A stretch of 62,029 nucleotides of DNA from Streptomyces soli (GCF_003999195.1 NZ_RJVR01000295.1:1-62029), one strand, 5' to 3'. Counted from the stretch's first letter, positions 1 through 7,990 are shown. Numbers and translations are program-made. The notes: a model not told the origin generated them from the letters alone.

Positions 1-86
1 TCTGCGGCAGTACACGGCACGCCCACCGCAGGACCATGATCCACTACAGCAGCGCCAGGGGACCCATCGACCCAGCCCCGAATTAA

Positions 87-572
87 CCACCAAGATCCCT
101 GTGGGGCTCGAAAAGTCATCGGCGCAGGTCAAGCGGCGTACCGGTACTCGTTGATAGCGCCGGCGACCGGGTGTGGACCCTGAGCGCCGGCTCCCTCCTG
201 AGTGCCCTGGACACCAAGCGCACCCTGAAGGAGCTCCGCTGTTACCTTGCACAGGCGTCCTCGCAGCCGCTGCCGCAAACCGTCGTCACCCTGCTGGACG
301 ACACCGAACGCCGCCTCGGCAAGGTCCGCGACACCGGCCCGGTCCACCTCATCGAGTGCGCCGATGAAGCCCTGGCTGCTCTCCTTGCGGGCGACCGCCG
401 CCTGCGCGCCCTCTATACCCGCCTCGGTGAGCGGCAGCTGGCCGTCCCCGCTGAAAAGCTCCCCGCGTTCCGCAAAGCCCTGCTCGCCCAGGGCTACCCA
501 CTGGGGCTACCCACTGGCCTGACCCGGACGGATCCGCTCCGGCTCAGGGCAAGGGGGAGCGCCAGAACCTGA
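87..572 (+). pseudogene. C-terminal fragment of a helicase-associated (XPB-N-like) protein
   Basis: The open frame runs from just after a stop at position 84 to a TGA at 570-572, and no good start with a ribosome binding site is visible; GTG at 171 is the first usable start. The translation has the pattern of the actinobacterial helicase C-terminal/XPB-N-like domain: a segment around LSAGSLLSALD, then LPQTVVTLLDD, then a region around GPVHLIEC and a final VPAEKLPAFRKALLAQGYPL. Such domains are normally the tail of a protein several times longer, so this is read as a truncated remnant. It lies on the element side of the att junction at 1630. Its identity rests on remembered family patterns and is tentative. 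Confidence 0.4.
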
Positions 573-673
573 TCGGGGCGCGGCGGACGCCACGGCCAGA
601 CCCGGTGCGACAGCTTTGGAACCTCACAGACCGTTCATGGGTTGTGGAACCCCGCACGTTGGTGCTGCTGGGG

Positions 674-1096
674 TCAGGTGCTGGATGCCTCGAAGGTCTC
701 GATCGTGCAGCGTGCTGCTCCGCTGCGTTCGATCCTGGCGTCGCTGGTGATCAGCGGAACACCGAAGCTCTCGGCGAGGGCTACGTAATGCGCGTCGTAG
801 ACGGAGAGGTTGTTCGACAGCTCGCGTACGCGCTGCCACAGGACCAGCGTTGGGTGCAGGTCGAGAGCGAGGGCCTGGTAGTCGGTGATCGCCTTCAGCG
901 CCTCCTTTTCCGTGATCTTGGGCTTGCCCCCTCGCCGGCCGCGGGCCAACCCGAAGGCGGCCGAGGTGATTTCGTAGTCCAGCAGGCCCGGCGCTGCGAG
1001 AGTATCGGCGCGGCCCACCCGCTCACGGATCGCGGTTCCGGTCTTGCCGTGGTCGAGGAGGAAGTGGACAAGGCTGGAGCAGTCAATGACGATCAA
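674..1096 (-). CDS. PIN-domain toxin (VapC-type ribonuclease)
   Basis: A 140-residue protein that opens with IVIDCSSLV, carrying the first PIN-domain acidic residue at Asp5, and has the later acidic positions in SVYDAHYVALAE and LITSDARIER. PIN toxins are metal-dependent RNases that cut tRNA or rRNA and are held in check by a cognate antitoxin. The start codon overlaps the last 4 nt of the upstream antitoxin gene, so the two are translationally coupled. The length fits the family and no residue appears lost. The pair sits next to the tRNA-derived att site at 1630, where it would help stabilise an integrated element. The RNA target cannot be told from sequence. Confidence 0.85.
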   Translation of the reverse strand: MIVIDCSSLVHFLLDHGKTGTAIRERVGRADTLAAPGLLDYEITSAAFGLARGRRGGKPKITEKEALKAITDYQALALDLHPTLVLWQRVRELSNNLSVYDAHYVALAESFGVPLITSDARIERSGAARCTIETFEASST

Positions 1097-1323
1097 CGTC
1101 GGTCCCGCCCGTCCTCGATGGCGTCGAGGATGTCGGTCGTATCGAGCTCGGTGCGGGTTTCACGCTCCAGACGTGTGGCCATCTCCGCGAGGGTGGGCTT
1201 AACAGCTTCCCGGGAGAGAAGCTCCAGGGCGTATGCCTGGAGCGACTTGCCCGCCTGTGCGGCGCGGACCTTCAGGGCGTTGAGTGTGTCGTCCGGGACA
1301 TCCCGGATCGTGATCGCGGTCAT
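1093..1323 (-). CDS. FitA/VapB-like ribbon-helix-helix antitoxin
   Basis: A 76-residue protein starting TAITIRDVPDDTLNAL, typical of FitA-like ribbon-helix-helix antitoxins: a beta strand for operator contact, two helices for dimerisation, and a charged C-terminal tail (ETRTELDTTDILDAIEDG) that would thread into the PIN toxin. It is the first gene of the pair and should repress its own promoter together with the toxin. A TAAAAT hexamer lies only about six bases upstream of the ATG, so the transcript may be leaderless or nearly so. The gene overlaps the toxin by 4 nt. Confidence 0.82.
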   Translation of the reverse strand: MTAITIRDVPDDTLNALKVRAAQAGKSLQAYALELLSREAVKPTLAEMATRLERETRTELDTTDILDAIEDGRDRR

Positions 1324-1590
1324 GCCTTCATTTTAGCAGCAACGCAGGCGATATGCAGTCATCGGGATTCTGTCCGGGACCGGCTACGTCGAAGAGGCTT
1401 CGTGAGAAGCCATTCTCTAGGAGTCGACGACCACTCGCAGGAGGGTCTGTTGGAGACCAACAACCCTGATGAGTTAGCCTTCTGACGCTCCCGGTGGCCA
1501 GCCGGTGGCCGGACGCCTTTGGACGACGTAATACGAGGCAGTACAGGTCAACCAGTCGCATGTGCTCTGATCAGGCAGAACAGCACAGGA

Positions 1591-1610
1591 GGGCACCAGT
1601 GGGCACCACG
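1591..1610. repeat. Tandem GGGCACCA repeats beside the att core
   Basis: Two GGGCACCA units start exactly 10 bp apart (1591 and 1601), about 20 bp before the tRNA-derived core at 1630. Short direct repeats beside an att core are often arm-type binding sites for a tyrosine integrase. That role is an inference; no integrase gene is present in the window. Confidence 0.4.
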
Positions 1611-1629
1611 CAACGCGAACACTCACGGT

Positions 1630-1673
1630 CTCGTAATGCGTAGGTCTCGGGTTCGGATCCCGAAGGCGGCTCC
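1630..1673 (+). other. att site: 3' half of tRNA-Thr(CGT)
   Basis: The sequence begins in the anticodon loop (CTCGTAA, anticodon CGT), continues through the 3' anticodon strand, variable loop and a complete T-arm (CGGGTTCGGATCCCG) and ends in the 3' acceptor strand AGGCGGC with TCC. The 5' half of a tRNA-Thr is not present upstream. A tRNA 3' half alone is the usual scar where an integrative element has recombined into a tRNA gene. With this polarity the chromosome continues to the right (from 1674) and the element lies to the left. The T-loop has G where tRNAs normally have A (GTTCGGATC instead of GTTCGAATC), which also argues that this copy is not under selection as a tRNA. Confidence 0.75.
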
Positions 1674-1683
1674 CCAAAGGCCC

Positions 1684-1704
1684 AGGTCAAACCCCAGTTG
1701 ACCT
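1684..1704. terminator. Short hairpin after the att site
   Basis: AGGTCAA (1684-1690) and TTGACCT (1698-1704) form a perfect 7-bp stem with a 7-nt loop. No T-run follows, so it may be a factor-independent terminator of actinobacterial type or simply a palindrome. From 1705 to 1883 I see no gene or other clear signal. Confidence 0.35.
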
Positions 1705-1883
1705 GCTGGCAAGATCATTGTCTGGTCCGGGATGCTGGGCGCCTGTCGCCGAAGGCCCAGGAAGCTCTGCAGATGCGGGCCACGGCAGCACTTCGCGCCG
1801 GCCGGGACCGGCTCAACTCAAGAAGAAAGAAACGCACCCGATTTCCTATTCGGCGCTGATTTCGTACCCCTGTGAGGGGCGGC

Positions 1884-3122
1884 TTACAGGCGCACGATGA
1901 CGAGTGCTGTGTCGTCGCGGCCTCCGATGCTGAGTCCGAGGCGGGCGAGCAGGCTGTCGGCGAGTTGCTCCGGATCCGGCTCGGTCAGAGACGCCAGGGT
2001 GCTGGTGAGGCGGGCCAAGCCGGTGTCGATGTCCTCGCCTCGGCGCTCGATCAGCCCGTCGGTGTAGAGGATGAGGGTGTCACCCGGGGTGTAGGGCAGG
2101 GCCGCCTGGGGGCCCGGTACGGGGTCGGGGCGGACGCCCAGGGGTGGGTCGGTGGCCTGGTCGAGGAGGTCGAAGCTGCCGTCGGGATGTAGGAGGACGG
2201 GTGGCGGGTGGCCGGCGCTGCTGTAGACGATCAGACGGCTGCGGGTGTCGACCAGCACGTTGGCAGCCGTGGTAGACAGTGCTCCGTCGACGGAGCGGGC
2301 GTACAGCCCGAGGATGTCCATTCCCTCGGCGGGGCCGTGAGCGATGCGGTTGACGGCGTTGAGGGCGGTGCGCAAGGTGCCCATGACGACGGCGGCCTCC
2401 AGCCCGTGGCCGACCACGTCGCCGACGGAGACCGCGAACCGGTCCGGGTGCACATTGACGACGTCGTACCAGTCGCCGCACACGTTCAGCGATCCGACGG
2501 CGGGCAGGTAGCGCACCGCGATATTGGGATGCCGTGCCAGGTCGGGAGAGGTCAGGAGGCCTTTCTGAAGCGTGACGGCCACCTGGCGCTCACGGGCGTG
2601 AGCCTTCCGCAACTGCGCGTTCACATACTGCACCTGCTGCGCGCGGGCATACAGTTCGCCCTGCAGCGGCTCCTCGCACGTGCAGGGCACCCCGTTCGCT
2701 GCTTCCCCCTCGCCATGGGAGCGGACGAACTGGGTCACGTCCTCGTAGCGGACCATGATCCATGCCACGGCCCCGTCCGGCCCGAGGACTGGGATGATCA
2801 GCGGCGACCACCAGCGCTCGTCGAAGACGCCCGGCTGAGCAAAGGGAGCGATGTCGTAGCGCACCAGCGCGAGAGCTTCCGCCTTTCCGGTCTCCAAAAC
2901 TCGTTTCAGCGCGGTGAGGAGATCCCCACCCCTGCTGGCTGCCGGAGCGGCCAGGTTCTCCGGGAAGGCGTCGAGGAAGGACCACCCGACAAGATCGTGA
3001 CGGGGGCGTCCCACGACCTCCACAGCCGCCGGATTGGCATCCGCGATCATCAGATCGGGATCGAGCACCACGTACGGTGGCGCGGCAGCGAACAACGCAG
3101 CGTAATCGATCGCCCGTATCAA
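1884..3122 (-). CDS. PAS domain-containing PP2C/SpoIIE-type serine phosphatase
   Basis: A protein of about 412 residues. The N-terminal third is a PAS sensor (AAPPYVVLDPDLMIADANPAAVEVVGR), followed by a helical linker and a SpoIIE/RsbU-like PP2C domain with the metal-binding motifs GDWYDV, GDVVGHG, LYTDGL and GRDDTALV. Such enzymes dephosphorylate anti-anti-sigma factors and so release alternative sigma factors in response to the PAS signal. I place the start at the TTG at 3122 because GGGAGAAG lies just upstream and the PAS domain begins at once; an in-frame TTG at 3161 adds 13 unlikely residues. No sigma-factor gene is nearby, so it probably acts in trans. Confidence 0.85.
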   Translation of the reverse strand: MIRAIDYAALFAAAPPYVVLDPDLMIADANPAAVEVVGRPRHDLVGWSFLDAFPENLAAPAASRGGDLLTALKRVLETGKAEALALVRYDIAPFAQPGVFDERWWSPLIIPVLGPDGAVAWIMVRYEDVTQFVRSHGEGEAANGVPCTCEEPLQGELYARAQQVQYVNAQLRKAHARERQVAVTLQKGLLTSPDLARHPNIAVRYLPAVGSLNVCGDWYDVVNVHPDRFAVSVGDVVGHGLEAAVVMGTLRTALNAVNRIAHGPAEGMDILGLYARSVDGALSTTAANVLVDTRSRLIVYSSAGHPPPVLLHPDGSFDLLDQATDPPLGVRPDPVPGPQAALPYTPGDTLILYTDGLIERRGEDIDTGLARLTSTLASLTEPDPEQLADSLLARLGLSIGGRDDTALVIVRL

Positions 3123-3350
3123 TGCCCTACTTCTCCCTCGTACGTAAAGTGAAAGACTCAATCAAACTAGTGGAATCGCCCCAATAAGGGAACATTTGTG
3201 AGATTTTCACGCTGCCTACTTTGGCGGCGTAGGCATGAACCAGCGAGGACCTTGCGTTCGACACTGCTGGCGACGACGGAGGTTTCCGAGACCCCGGCAC
3301 GTGATCGGACGATGCGCGTGTCCAGCCCATCAGGGTCTGTCGGCGACGGC

Positions 3351-3528
3351 TCAATTTGGGTTCTGGCACACTTTCCGTGCTGGCGCAACGGAGCGTTACC
3401 ACCCGCCATCTGGAGCAGATGTCACACGGCGGGAATGCGAGGTTCTGTGCGTATGATGCCCGCTGATGATCATGGAGCCCGTGACGCTCTGTGCCCTGGC
3501 ACGGAAAGTGTGCCAGAACCTCAATTTG
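3351..3528. mobile_element. 162-bp ISL3-like MITE with 8-bp target duplication
   Basis: A perfect 22-bp terminal inverted repeat occupies 3359-3380 (starting GGTTCTGGCACACTTTCC) and 3499-3520. The element is 162 bp long and is bounded on both sides by the identical octamer TCAATTTG (3351-3358 and 3521-3528). No transposase frame fits inside. Ends starting GGTTCT and an 8-bp target duplication are characteristic of the ISL3 family, so this is read as a non-autonomous derivative mobilised in trans. The family assignment is inferred; the repeats and duplication are directly visible. From 3529 to 3748 nothing else is recognisable. Confidence 0.85.
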
Positions 3529-3748
3529 GGGCCGGCCTGGACGGTTCAATCGTGAGCCATCGTGCGCTCTTGTTGGTTGGCGTCAACCGTTGACAGAGTC
3601 TCAGGAAGATCAGGTAGAGCGTGCGCAACGCCATGCAGCCCGAGACTGCCATGATCGCCCGGAACTGCAAAGTGCCTGATCAGAGGCTACACGTGAGTTC
3701 TGGCACCCTACAGGGGCGACGGCGACGGGCATCCCGGGTCGCAGGAGT

Positions 3749-4393
3749 TCAGCTTCGCTCGATCGTGAGGTCGAGGAAGTGGGCGGAGCAGGAGATGCAG
3801 GGGTCGTAGTTGCGGATGGCCCTTTCGCAAAGGTCGGCCAGCCGGCCATCGGTGGCCTCCCCGGTGCTCAGCCGCTCCTGAACGATGCGCCGCAGGTCTT
3901 CTTCGATCGCGCCCTGGTTCTGCGCCGTCGGCGGGACGAGGCTCGCGTCGGTAAGTGTCCCGTTCGGGTCATGGTGTAGCGGTGGTAGAGCAGGCCGTGG
4001 TGCCTCGGTGGCTCCGTGACCGGTACCGGGGCGTGGGGGCACGTCGAGGTAGGGGCGGGAGGGCGGCTGGTAGGCGTCGATGATGCGCAGCGCTTCGTCG
4101 ACGGCGTAGAGCACCTCGACGGCGCGGACGACGATGCTGCGGTACGGGTTGCGGCACCACGCGCCCGCCCCCGGGTCGCCGAGTCCGGCGTCCCGGGCGG
4201 CTTGCAGGGCGATCGGGGACAGCCATCGTCCGCTGATCGCGTAACGGGCGAGCGAGCCGGTCAGGTGACGGCGCCCGTCCAGGAGGGAGTGCAGCGCGGT
4301 GGAGTGCGGCACTTGAGTCTCGATGACATGGGCATCGAACTCCCGGACGCCGAAGGTGCGGGTGGGCAGTGGCCGGTCGCTGTCGGCGGGCAA
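3749..4393 (-). pseudogene. Truncated NiFe-hydrogenase large subunit (C-terminal half)
   Basis: The 214-residue translation carries the C-terminal signature of NiFe-hydrogenase large subunits, DPCISCSAHFLDL, in which two cysteines ligate the active-site nickel-iron centre and the sequence after the histidine is the usual maturation end. The pattern PPTAQNQGAIEEDLRR is that of the group 3 (cytoplasmic, HoxH/HydA-like) subunits. Full-length subunits exceed 400 residues and need an N-terminal CxxC pair; this half is missing, and sequence upstream of 4393 does not supply it. No small subunit or maturation gene is present. It is therefore a relic of a hydrogenase operon unless the missing half lies elsewhere. 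Confidence 0.75.
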
Positions 4394-4610
4394 TCCGGCT
4401 GCGCTAGGGACTGTCCGGCCGATCTAGCTAGGGAGTGGGCAGCGCCGCCCCTCGCCACCCCGCTCGACGGCTATCCCGTGAACAGGCGGGCCAGTACGGA
4501 GGGTGGCAGAGCGAGGCTCCGGTGTCGGTGATCATGCTCGCTCGAACATGCGAGGCCATCGCGGGCACGCCGATGGGCGGGCGGGGTCGGCTGCTCGACA
4601 CCCTGTTCCT

Positions 4611-4638
4611 ATATCGTGCGCCGATATCGGAATCCGTA
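4611..4638. promoter_or_regulatory. Palindrome upstream of the APC permease
   Basis: ATATCG (4611-4616) and CGATAT (4622-4627) form an inverted repeat, and the overlapping stretch TATCGG-AAT-CCGTA (4625-4638) nearly matches the perfect palindrome TATCGG-CAT-CCGATA found before the DoxX gene at 6185. The site is about 32 bp before the APC permease start. A shared operator for one regulator is inferred. Confidence 0.45.
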
Positions 4639-4669
4639 ATGGCTGCGGGCCGTGGTCGAGGAGCGAGCG

Positions 4670-5935
4670 ATGGGTGCGTCGGCGGCATCTGCCGAAGCGG
4701 GAGAGCTGAAGCGGCACCTGGGCGTGTTCGACGCCGTGGTGATCGGGCTCGGGTCGATGATCGGCGCGGGGATCTTCGCCGCGCTCGCCCCGGCCGCCGG
4801 CGCGGCGGGGTCGGGGCTGCTGCTGGGCCTGGCGCTGGCCGCGGTGGTGGCCTACTGCAACGCCACCTCCTCCGCCCGCCTGGCCACGCGCTACCCGCAG
4901 TCCGGCGGCACGTACGTCTACGGCCGCGAGCGACTGGGCGACTTCTGGGGCTACCTGGCCGGCTGGGGCTTCGTGGTCGGCAAGACCGCCTCCTGCGCGG
5001 CGATGGCCCTCACCGTGGGCTCGTACGTGTGGCCCGGCCAGGCGCACGCCGTGGCGGTCGCCGCGGTGGTGGCGCTGACCGCGGTGAACTACGTCGGCGT
5101 GCAGAAGTCCGCATGGCTGACACGCGGGATCGTCGCGGTCGTCCTGGCAGTGCTCGCCGCCGTGGTCACCGCCTGCCTGACCGGCGGCACGGCGCAGGCC
5201 GCGCGGCTGGACGTCGGGACGGACGCCACCTTCGGCGGCGTGCTCCAGGCGGCCGGGCTGCTGTTCTTCGCGTTCGCCGGCTACGCCCGCATCGCCACCC
5301 TCGGCGAGGAGGTCCGCGACCCGAAGCGGACCATCCCCCGCGCGATCCCCCTCGCGCTCGGCATCACGCTGGTCGTCTACGCGGCCGTCGCCGTCGCCGT
5401 GCTCGCGGTGCTCGGGCCGGACCGGCTCGCCCACACCGCGGCCCCGCTCGCCGAGGCCGTGCGCGCCGCCGGTGTCCCGGGCCTGGCGCCAGTGGTGCGC
5501 ATCGGGGCGGCCGTCGCAGCGATCGGGTCACTGCTTGCCCTGATCCTCGGGGTCTCGCGCACCACCCTCGCGATGGCCCGCGACCGGCACCTGCCGCACG
5601 CGCTGGCCGCCGTCCACCCGCGGTTCCAGGTGCCGCACCGCGCCGAACTCGCGGTCGGCGTGGTGGTCGCCGTCCTGGCCGCCACCACAGACGTGCGCGG
5701 CGCGATCGGCTTCTCCTCTTTCGGCGTGCTCGCCTACTACGCCATTGCCAACGCCTCCGCCTGGACTCTCACCCCCGCCGAGGGCCGCCCCGCACGGATC
5801 GTGCCGGTCGTCGGCACGGCCGGCTGCCTGGCCCTGGCCTTCGCCCTGCCGCTGGCCTCGGTCCTGTGGGGGGCCGCGGTGATTGTGGCCGGTGCCGCCG
5901 CCTACGGCTTGCGCAGGACTCTCACTCGCGCCTGA
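4670..5935 (+). CDS. APC-family amino acid permease
   Basis: An integral membrane protein of about 421 residues with many hydrophobic segments. The first contains the APC hallmark VIGLGSMIGAGIFAALAP, the unwound, substrate-binding part of helix 1; later segments include ATRYPQSGGTYVYGRERLG, typical of amino acid/polyamine antiporters, and FFAFAGYARIATLGEEVRDPKRTIPRAI, typical of helix 6 and the following loop. It would move amino acids or amines across the membrane in exchange for protons or another substrate. I choose the ATG at 4670 because CGAGGAG lies at a good distance; GTG at 4652 is less likely. The substrate cannot be predicted. A palindrome shared with the DoxX gene lies upstream. 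Confidence 0.88.
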   Translation: MGASAASAEAGELKRHLGVFDAVVIGLGSMIGAGIFAALAPAAGAAGSGLLLGLALAAVVAYCNATSSARLATRYPQSGGTYVYGRERLGDFWGYLAGWGFVVGKTASCAAMALTVGSYVWPGQAHAVAVAAVVALTAVNYVGVQKSAWLTRGIVAVVLAVLAAVVTACLTGGTAQAARLDVGTDATFGGVLQAAGLLFFAFAGYARIATLGEEVRDPKRTIPRAIPLALGITLVVYAAVAVAVLAVLGPDRLAHTAAPLAEAVRAAGVPGLAPVVRIGAAVAAIGSLLALILGVSRTTLAMARDRHLPHALAAVHPRFQVPHRAELAVGVVVAVLAATTDVRGAIGFSSFGVLAYYAIANASAWTLTPAEGRPARIVPVVGTAGCLALAFALPLASVLWGAAVIVAGAAAYGLRRTLTRA

Positions 5936-5974
5936 CCGGGGCGGACTCTCCCGCTACGGGCGGCGCTGGCCGGG

Positions 5975-6070
5975 GACCGGCGGGCAGCAGTTTGCGGGCC
6001 AGTGCCCACCGGTCCCCGGTCGGCGCCGCCTGCCCGCCTCGGTCGCCCGGTCCGCGCGGCGTCGACTACC
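5975..6070 (-). pseudogene. Decayed PadR-like regulator remnant (copy 1)
   Basis: Read on the minus strand, this stretch encodes RATEAGR and then, after a frame change, GDRWALARKLLP. Both parts resemble the C-terminal end of PadR-type regulators (YRATEAGRAAL...). At DNA level it aligns recognisably with the better-preserved remnant at 7834-7990. The frame is broken and no N-terminal DNA-binding part is left. The rest of the 5936-6222 gap holds no other gene. Confidence 0.4.
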
Positions 6071-6184
6071 GGCTCGCCCCAACCCCTCCGGCGTGTACGG
6101 GAGGCCTGCACGGCGGCAGCACCTCACCCGTGCGTGTGAACAACCCGGCTCGGCGCTGTTCCAAGCCACAGCGACGCCGGAGGA

Positions 6185-6199
6185 TATCGGCATCCGATA
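6185..6199. promoter_or_regulatory. Perfect palindrome upstream of the DoxX-like gene
   Basis: TATCGG (6185-6190), spacer CAT, CCGATA (6194-6199): a perfect 6-bp inverted repeat ending 23 bp before the ATG at 6223. A near-identical sequence lies before the APC permease (4625-4638). It is probably a dimeric repressor site. The regulator is unknown; neither the PadR remnants nor any intact neighbour can be assigned to it with confidence. Confidence 0.45.
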
Positions 6200-6222
6200 A
6201 CCATCCCAGCGAGGCCCCCGGC

Positions 6223-6714
6223 ATGACACCGTCCCGCAGCTGGCTGTCCCGAGCGATCCACACCGGCGCACCGGGTGCGGTGATGTGGATTCGCTTCTAC
6301 GTGGGGGCGGTCTTCCTGTGCGAGGGCATCTTGAAGTTCCTGCGCCCCGTCGCGCTGGGGACCGGCCGGTTCGGCAAGGCAGGCATTCCCGCGCCCGACT
6401 TCTTCGCCACTCTCGACGGGATCTTCGAGATCGGCTGCGGGGTCCTGATCTTGGTGGGCCTGTTCACCCGACTGGCCGCACTGCTCATGGTGGTCGACAT
6501 GATCGGTGCCCTGGCGATCACCAAACTGCCGATCCTGTGGGGCCACGCACCGTTGTTCAAGGGCGAGAGCGGCTGGTGGGACTTCGCCCACGAGTCCCGC
6601 CTCGACCTCGCCCAGCTCTGCGGCAGCGTCTTCCTACTGCTGGTGGGCGCAGGCCACTACTCCGTGGACGCCCGCCTGCAGCGCACCATCGCCGCCGACG
6701 CCGCACCCCGCTGA
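6223..6714 (+). CDS. DoxX-like integral membrane protein
   Basis: A protein of 163 residues with four hydrophobic segments. The pattern WIRFYVGAVFLCEGILKF, then GRFGKAGIPAPDFFATLDGIFEIGCGVLILVGLFTRLAALLM, is that of the DoxX/SURF4-like family. Family members are small quinone- or thiol-linked membrane proteins found with oxidative-stress or thiosulfate-oxidation functions. The ATG at 6223 is chosen because the first membrane helix follows shortly after and the palindrome at 6185 lies in front; the ribosome binding site (GCGAGG) is modest. It may be co-transcribed with the DUF1259 gene 139 bp downstream. Confidence 0.8.
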   Translation: MTPSRSWLSRAIHTGAPGAVMWIRFYVGAVFLCEGILKFLRPVALGTGRFGKAGIPAPDFFATLDGIFEIGCGVLILVGLFTRLAALLMVVDMIGALAITKLPILWGHAPLFKGESGWWDFAHESRLDLAQLCGSVFLLLVGAGHYSVDARLQRTIAADAAPR

Positions 6715-6853
6715 CCCGCCGCGCTACCGCCCGGCCCACCGATGGCCTCCTCGGTCCCCCGGGGGAGCGCCCCCGGAGCGCTCGTGCTACCCACAAAAGC
6801 GAACGGACCTCACCGGCCACTGCCGGTGCCGGGCGATCTCCAGGAGGCCCCCG

Positions 6854-7810
6854 ATGGCCGACCGCACCCTTCCGCGCCGGCGGCGCACCGCTCTGGCCGC
6901 CGCCACCCTCGCCACGAGCATTCCCCTCACTCTCGGCACGACGCCGACACGGGCTCCCGCACCGGCCACGGCGTCCACTCCCGCGCCGGGCATCGACTGG
7001 AACGCCGTGGGTCGCGCCATCGGCCGGCCGCTGAAAACCGAGGCCAGCGGCGTGCACACCGCCGAGTGGCTGCGCACGGACCTGCATGTGGTCAACGCCG
7101 GGGTCACCGAGAACCCCGGCATGGAGCTGAACGCCGAGGCGTCCTTCCACCAGACCATCAACGGCCGAGCGGTCATGATCGGCGAGGTCACCCTCACCGA
7201 TACCGAAGTGGACAAGGTCGCCGACCGCCTACAGCAAGGCGGCGTGGAGATCACCGCGCTCCACAAGCACATCCAGGCCGAGACCCCGCGCCTGTGGTGG
7301 ATGCACTACTGGGCCCTGGGCGACCCCGTCTCCATCGCGCGCACCGTGTACGCCGCCCTCGCCCAGACCCGCATCCCCCTCAACCAGAAGCAGGAGAAGG
7401 AACCGCCGATCGCGCTGCCTACGGGCGCGCTGAACCGCATCATCGGCGCCCAGGGCGACAACGAGAACGGCGTGCTGCAGTACCACATCCCCGTCTCCCA
7501 GCACGTCACCGACACCCGCGCCCACCTCATGCTGCCGTACCTGATGGAGGCGTCCACCCTGCTGATGTTCCAGCCGCTCGGCGGCGGACGCGCCGCGATC
7601 AACGGGGACTTCACCATGACCGCCGACCAGGTCAACCCGGTGATCAAGGCCCTGCGCTCGCACGGCCTGACCATCATCGAGCTGCACAACCACATGCTCT
7701 ACGAACACCCCCGCCTGTTCTACCTGCACTTCTGGAAGACCGGGCAGGCCACCGCACTGGCCCGCGCCCTGCGCGCCGGCCTGGACCAAGTCCACGCCCC
7801 GCGGCACTGA
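6854..7810 (+). CDS. Secreted DUF1259 (LppY/LpqO-like) protein with two repeats
   Basis: A 318-residue protein. The N-terminus RTLPRRRRTALAAATLATSIPLTLG is a signal peptide, with three to four arginines before the hydrophobic core. The mature part holds two copies of the DUF1259 unit: residues of about 45-170 with TDTEVDKVADRLQQGGVEITALHKH and 190-310 with TADQVNPVIKALRSHGLTIIELHNH, each followed by PRL(W/F)(W/Y)xH. DUF1259 proteins are related to the LppY/LpqO lipoproteins of actinobacteria; function is unknown. There is no lipobox, so it is probably secreted. The start is fixed by AGGAGG six bases before the ATG. Confidence 0.82.
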   Translation: MADRTLPRRRRTALAAATLATSIPLTLGTTPTRAPAPATASTPAPGIDWNAVGRAIGRPLKTEASGVHTAEWLRTDLHVVNAGVTENPGMELNAEASFHQTINGRAVMIGEVTLTDTEVDKVADRLQQGGVEITALHKHIQAETPRLWWMHYWALGDPVSIARTVYAALAQTRIPLNQKQEKEPPIALPTGALNRIIGAQGDNENGVLQYHIPVSQHVTDTRAHLMLPYLMEASTLLMFQPLGGGRAAINGDFTMTADQVNPVIKALRSHGLTIIELHNHMLYEHPRLFYLHFWKTGQATALARALRAGLDQVHAPRH

Positions 7811-7833
7811 AGCCCCCTGCCGACCCTCCGTCA

Positions 7834-7990
7834 GACCTGTCGGCCAAGAACCTCACGGGCCAGCTCCGCGGGCGCCCGCCGGTCCTCGGCCAGCGCCGCC
7901 CTCCCGGCCTCGGTGGCCCGATACGCCCGACGGGTGCGGCCGCTGGGCGTCGAGACGACCGGCACCGGCGCCTCCGGGCATCTGGACGTA
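7834..7990 (-). pseudogene. PadR-like regulator C-terminal remnant (copy 2)
   Basis: Minus-strand translation gives GRTRRAYRATEAGRAALAED followed by ELAREVLG and a stop. This matches the last wing and following helix of PadR-family regulators. The upstream DNA-binding helices are missing; upstream sequence is unrelated. The similar, more damaged copy at 5975-6070 lies on the same strand on the other side of the DoxX-DUF1259 pair. On the plus strand, 8010-8160 ends an open frame (LVGLTSAIGPGATDSYAASG...) that I cannot identify. Confidence 0.5.

Noticed and set aside
1560..1680. A complete tRNA-Thr gene
   Set aside because: The 5' acceptor strand, D-arm and 5' anticodon strand are missing; only the 3' half is present.
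4435..6714. A continuous 759-codon frame over the APC permease and DoxX regions
   Set aside because: Only its last 163 residues (DoxX) look like a protein; the rest is the shadow frame of the permease gene with long Arg/Gly runs.
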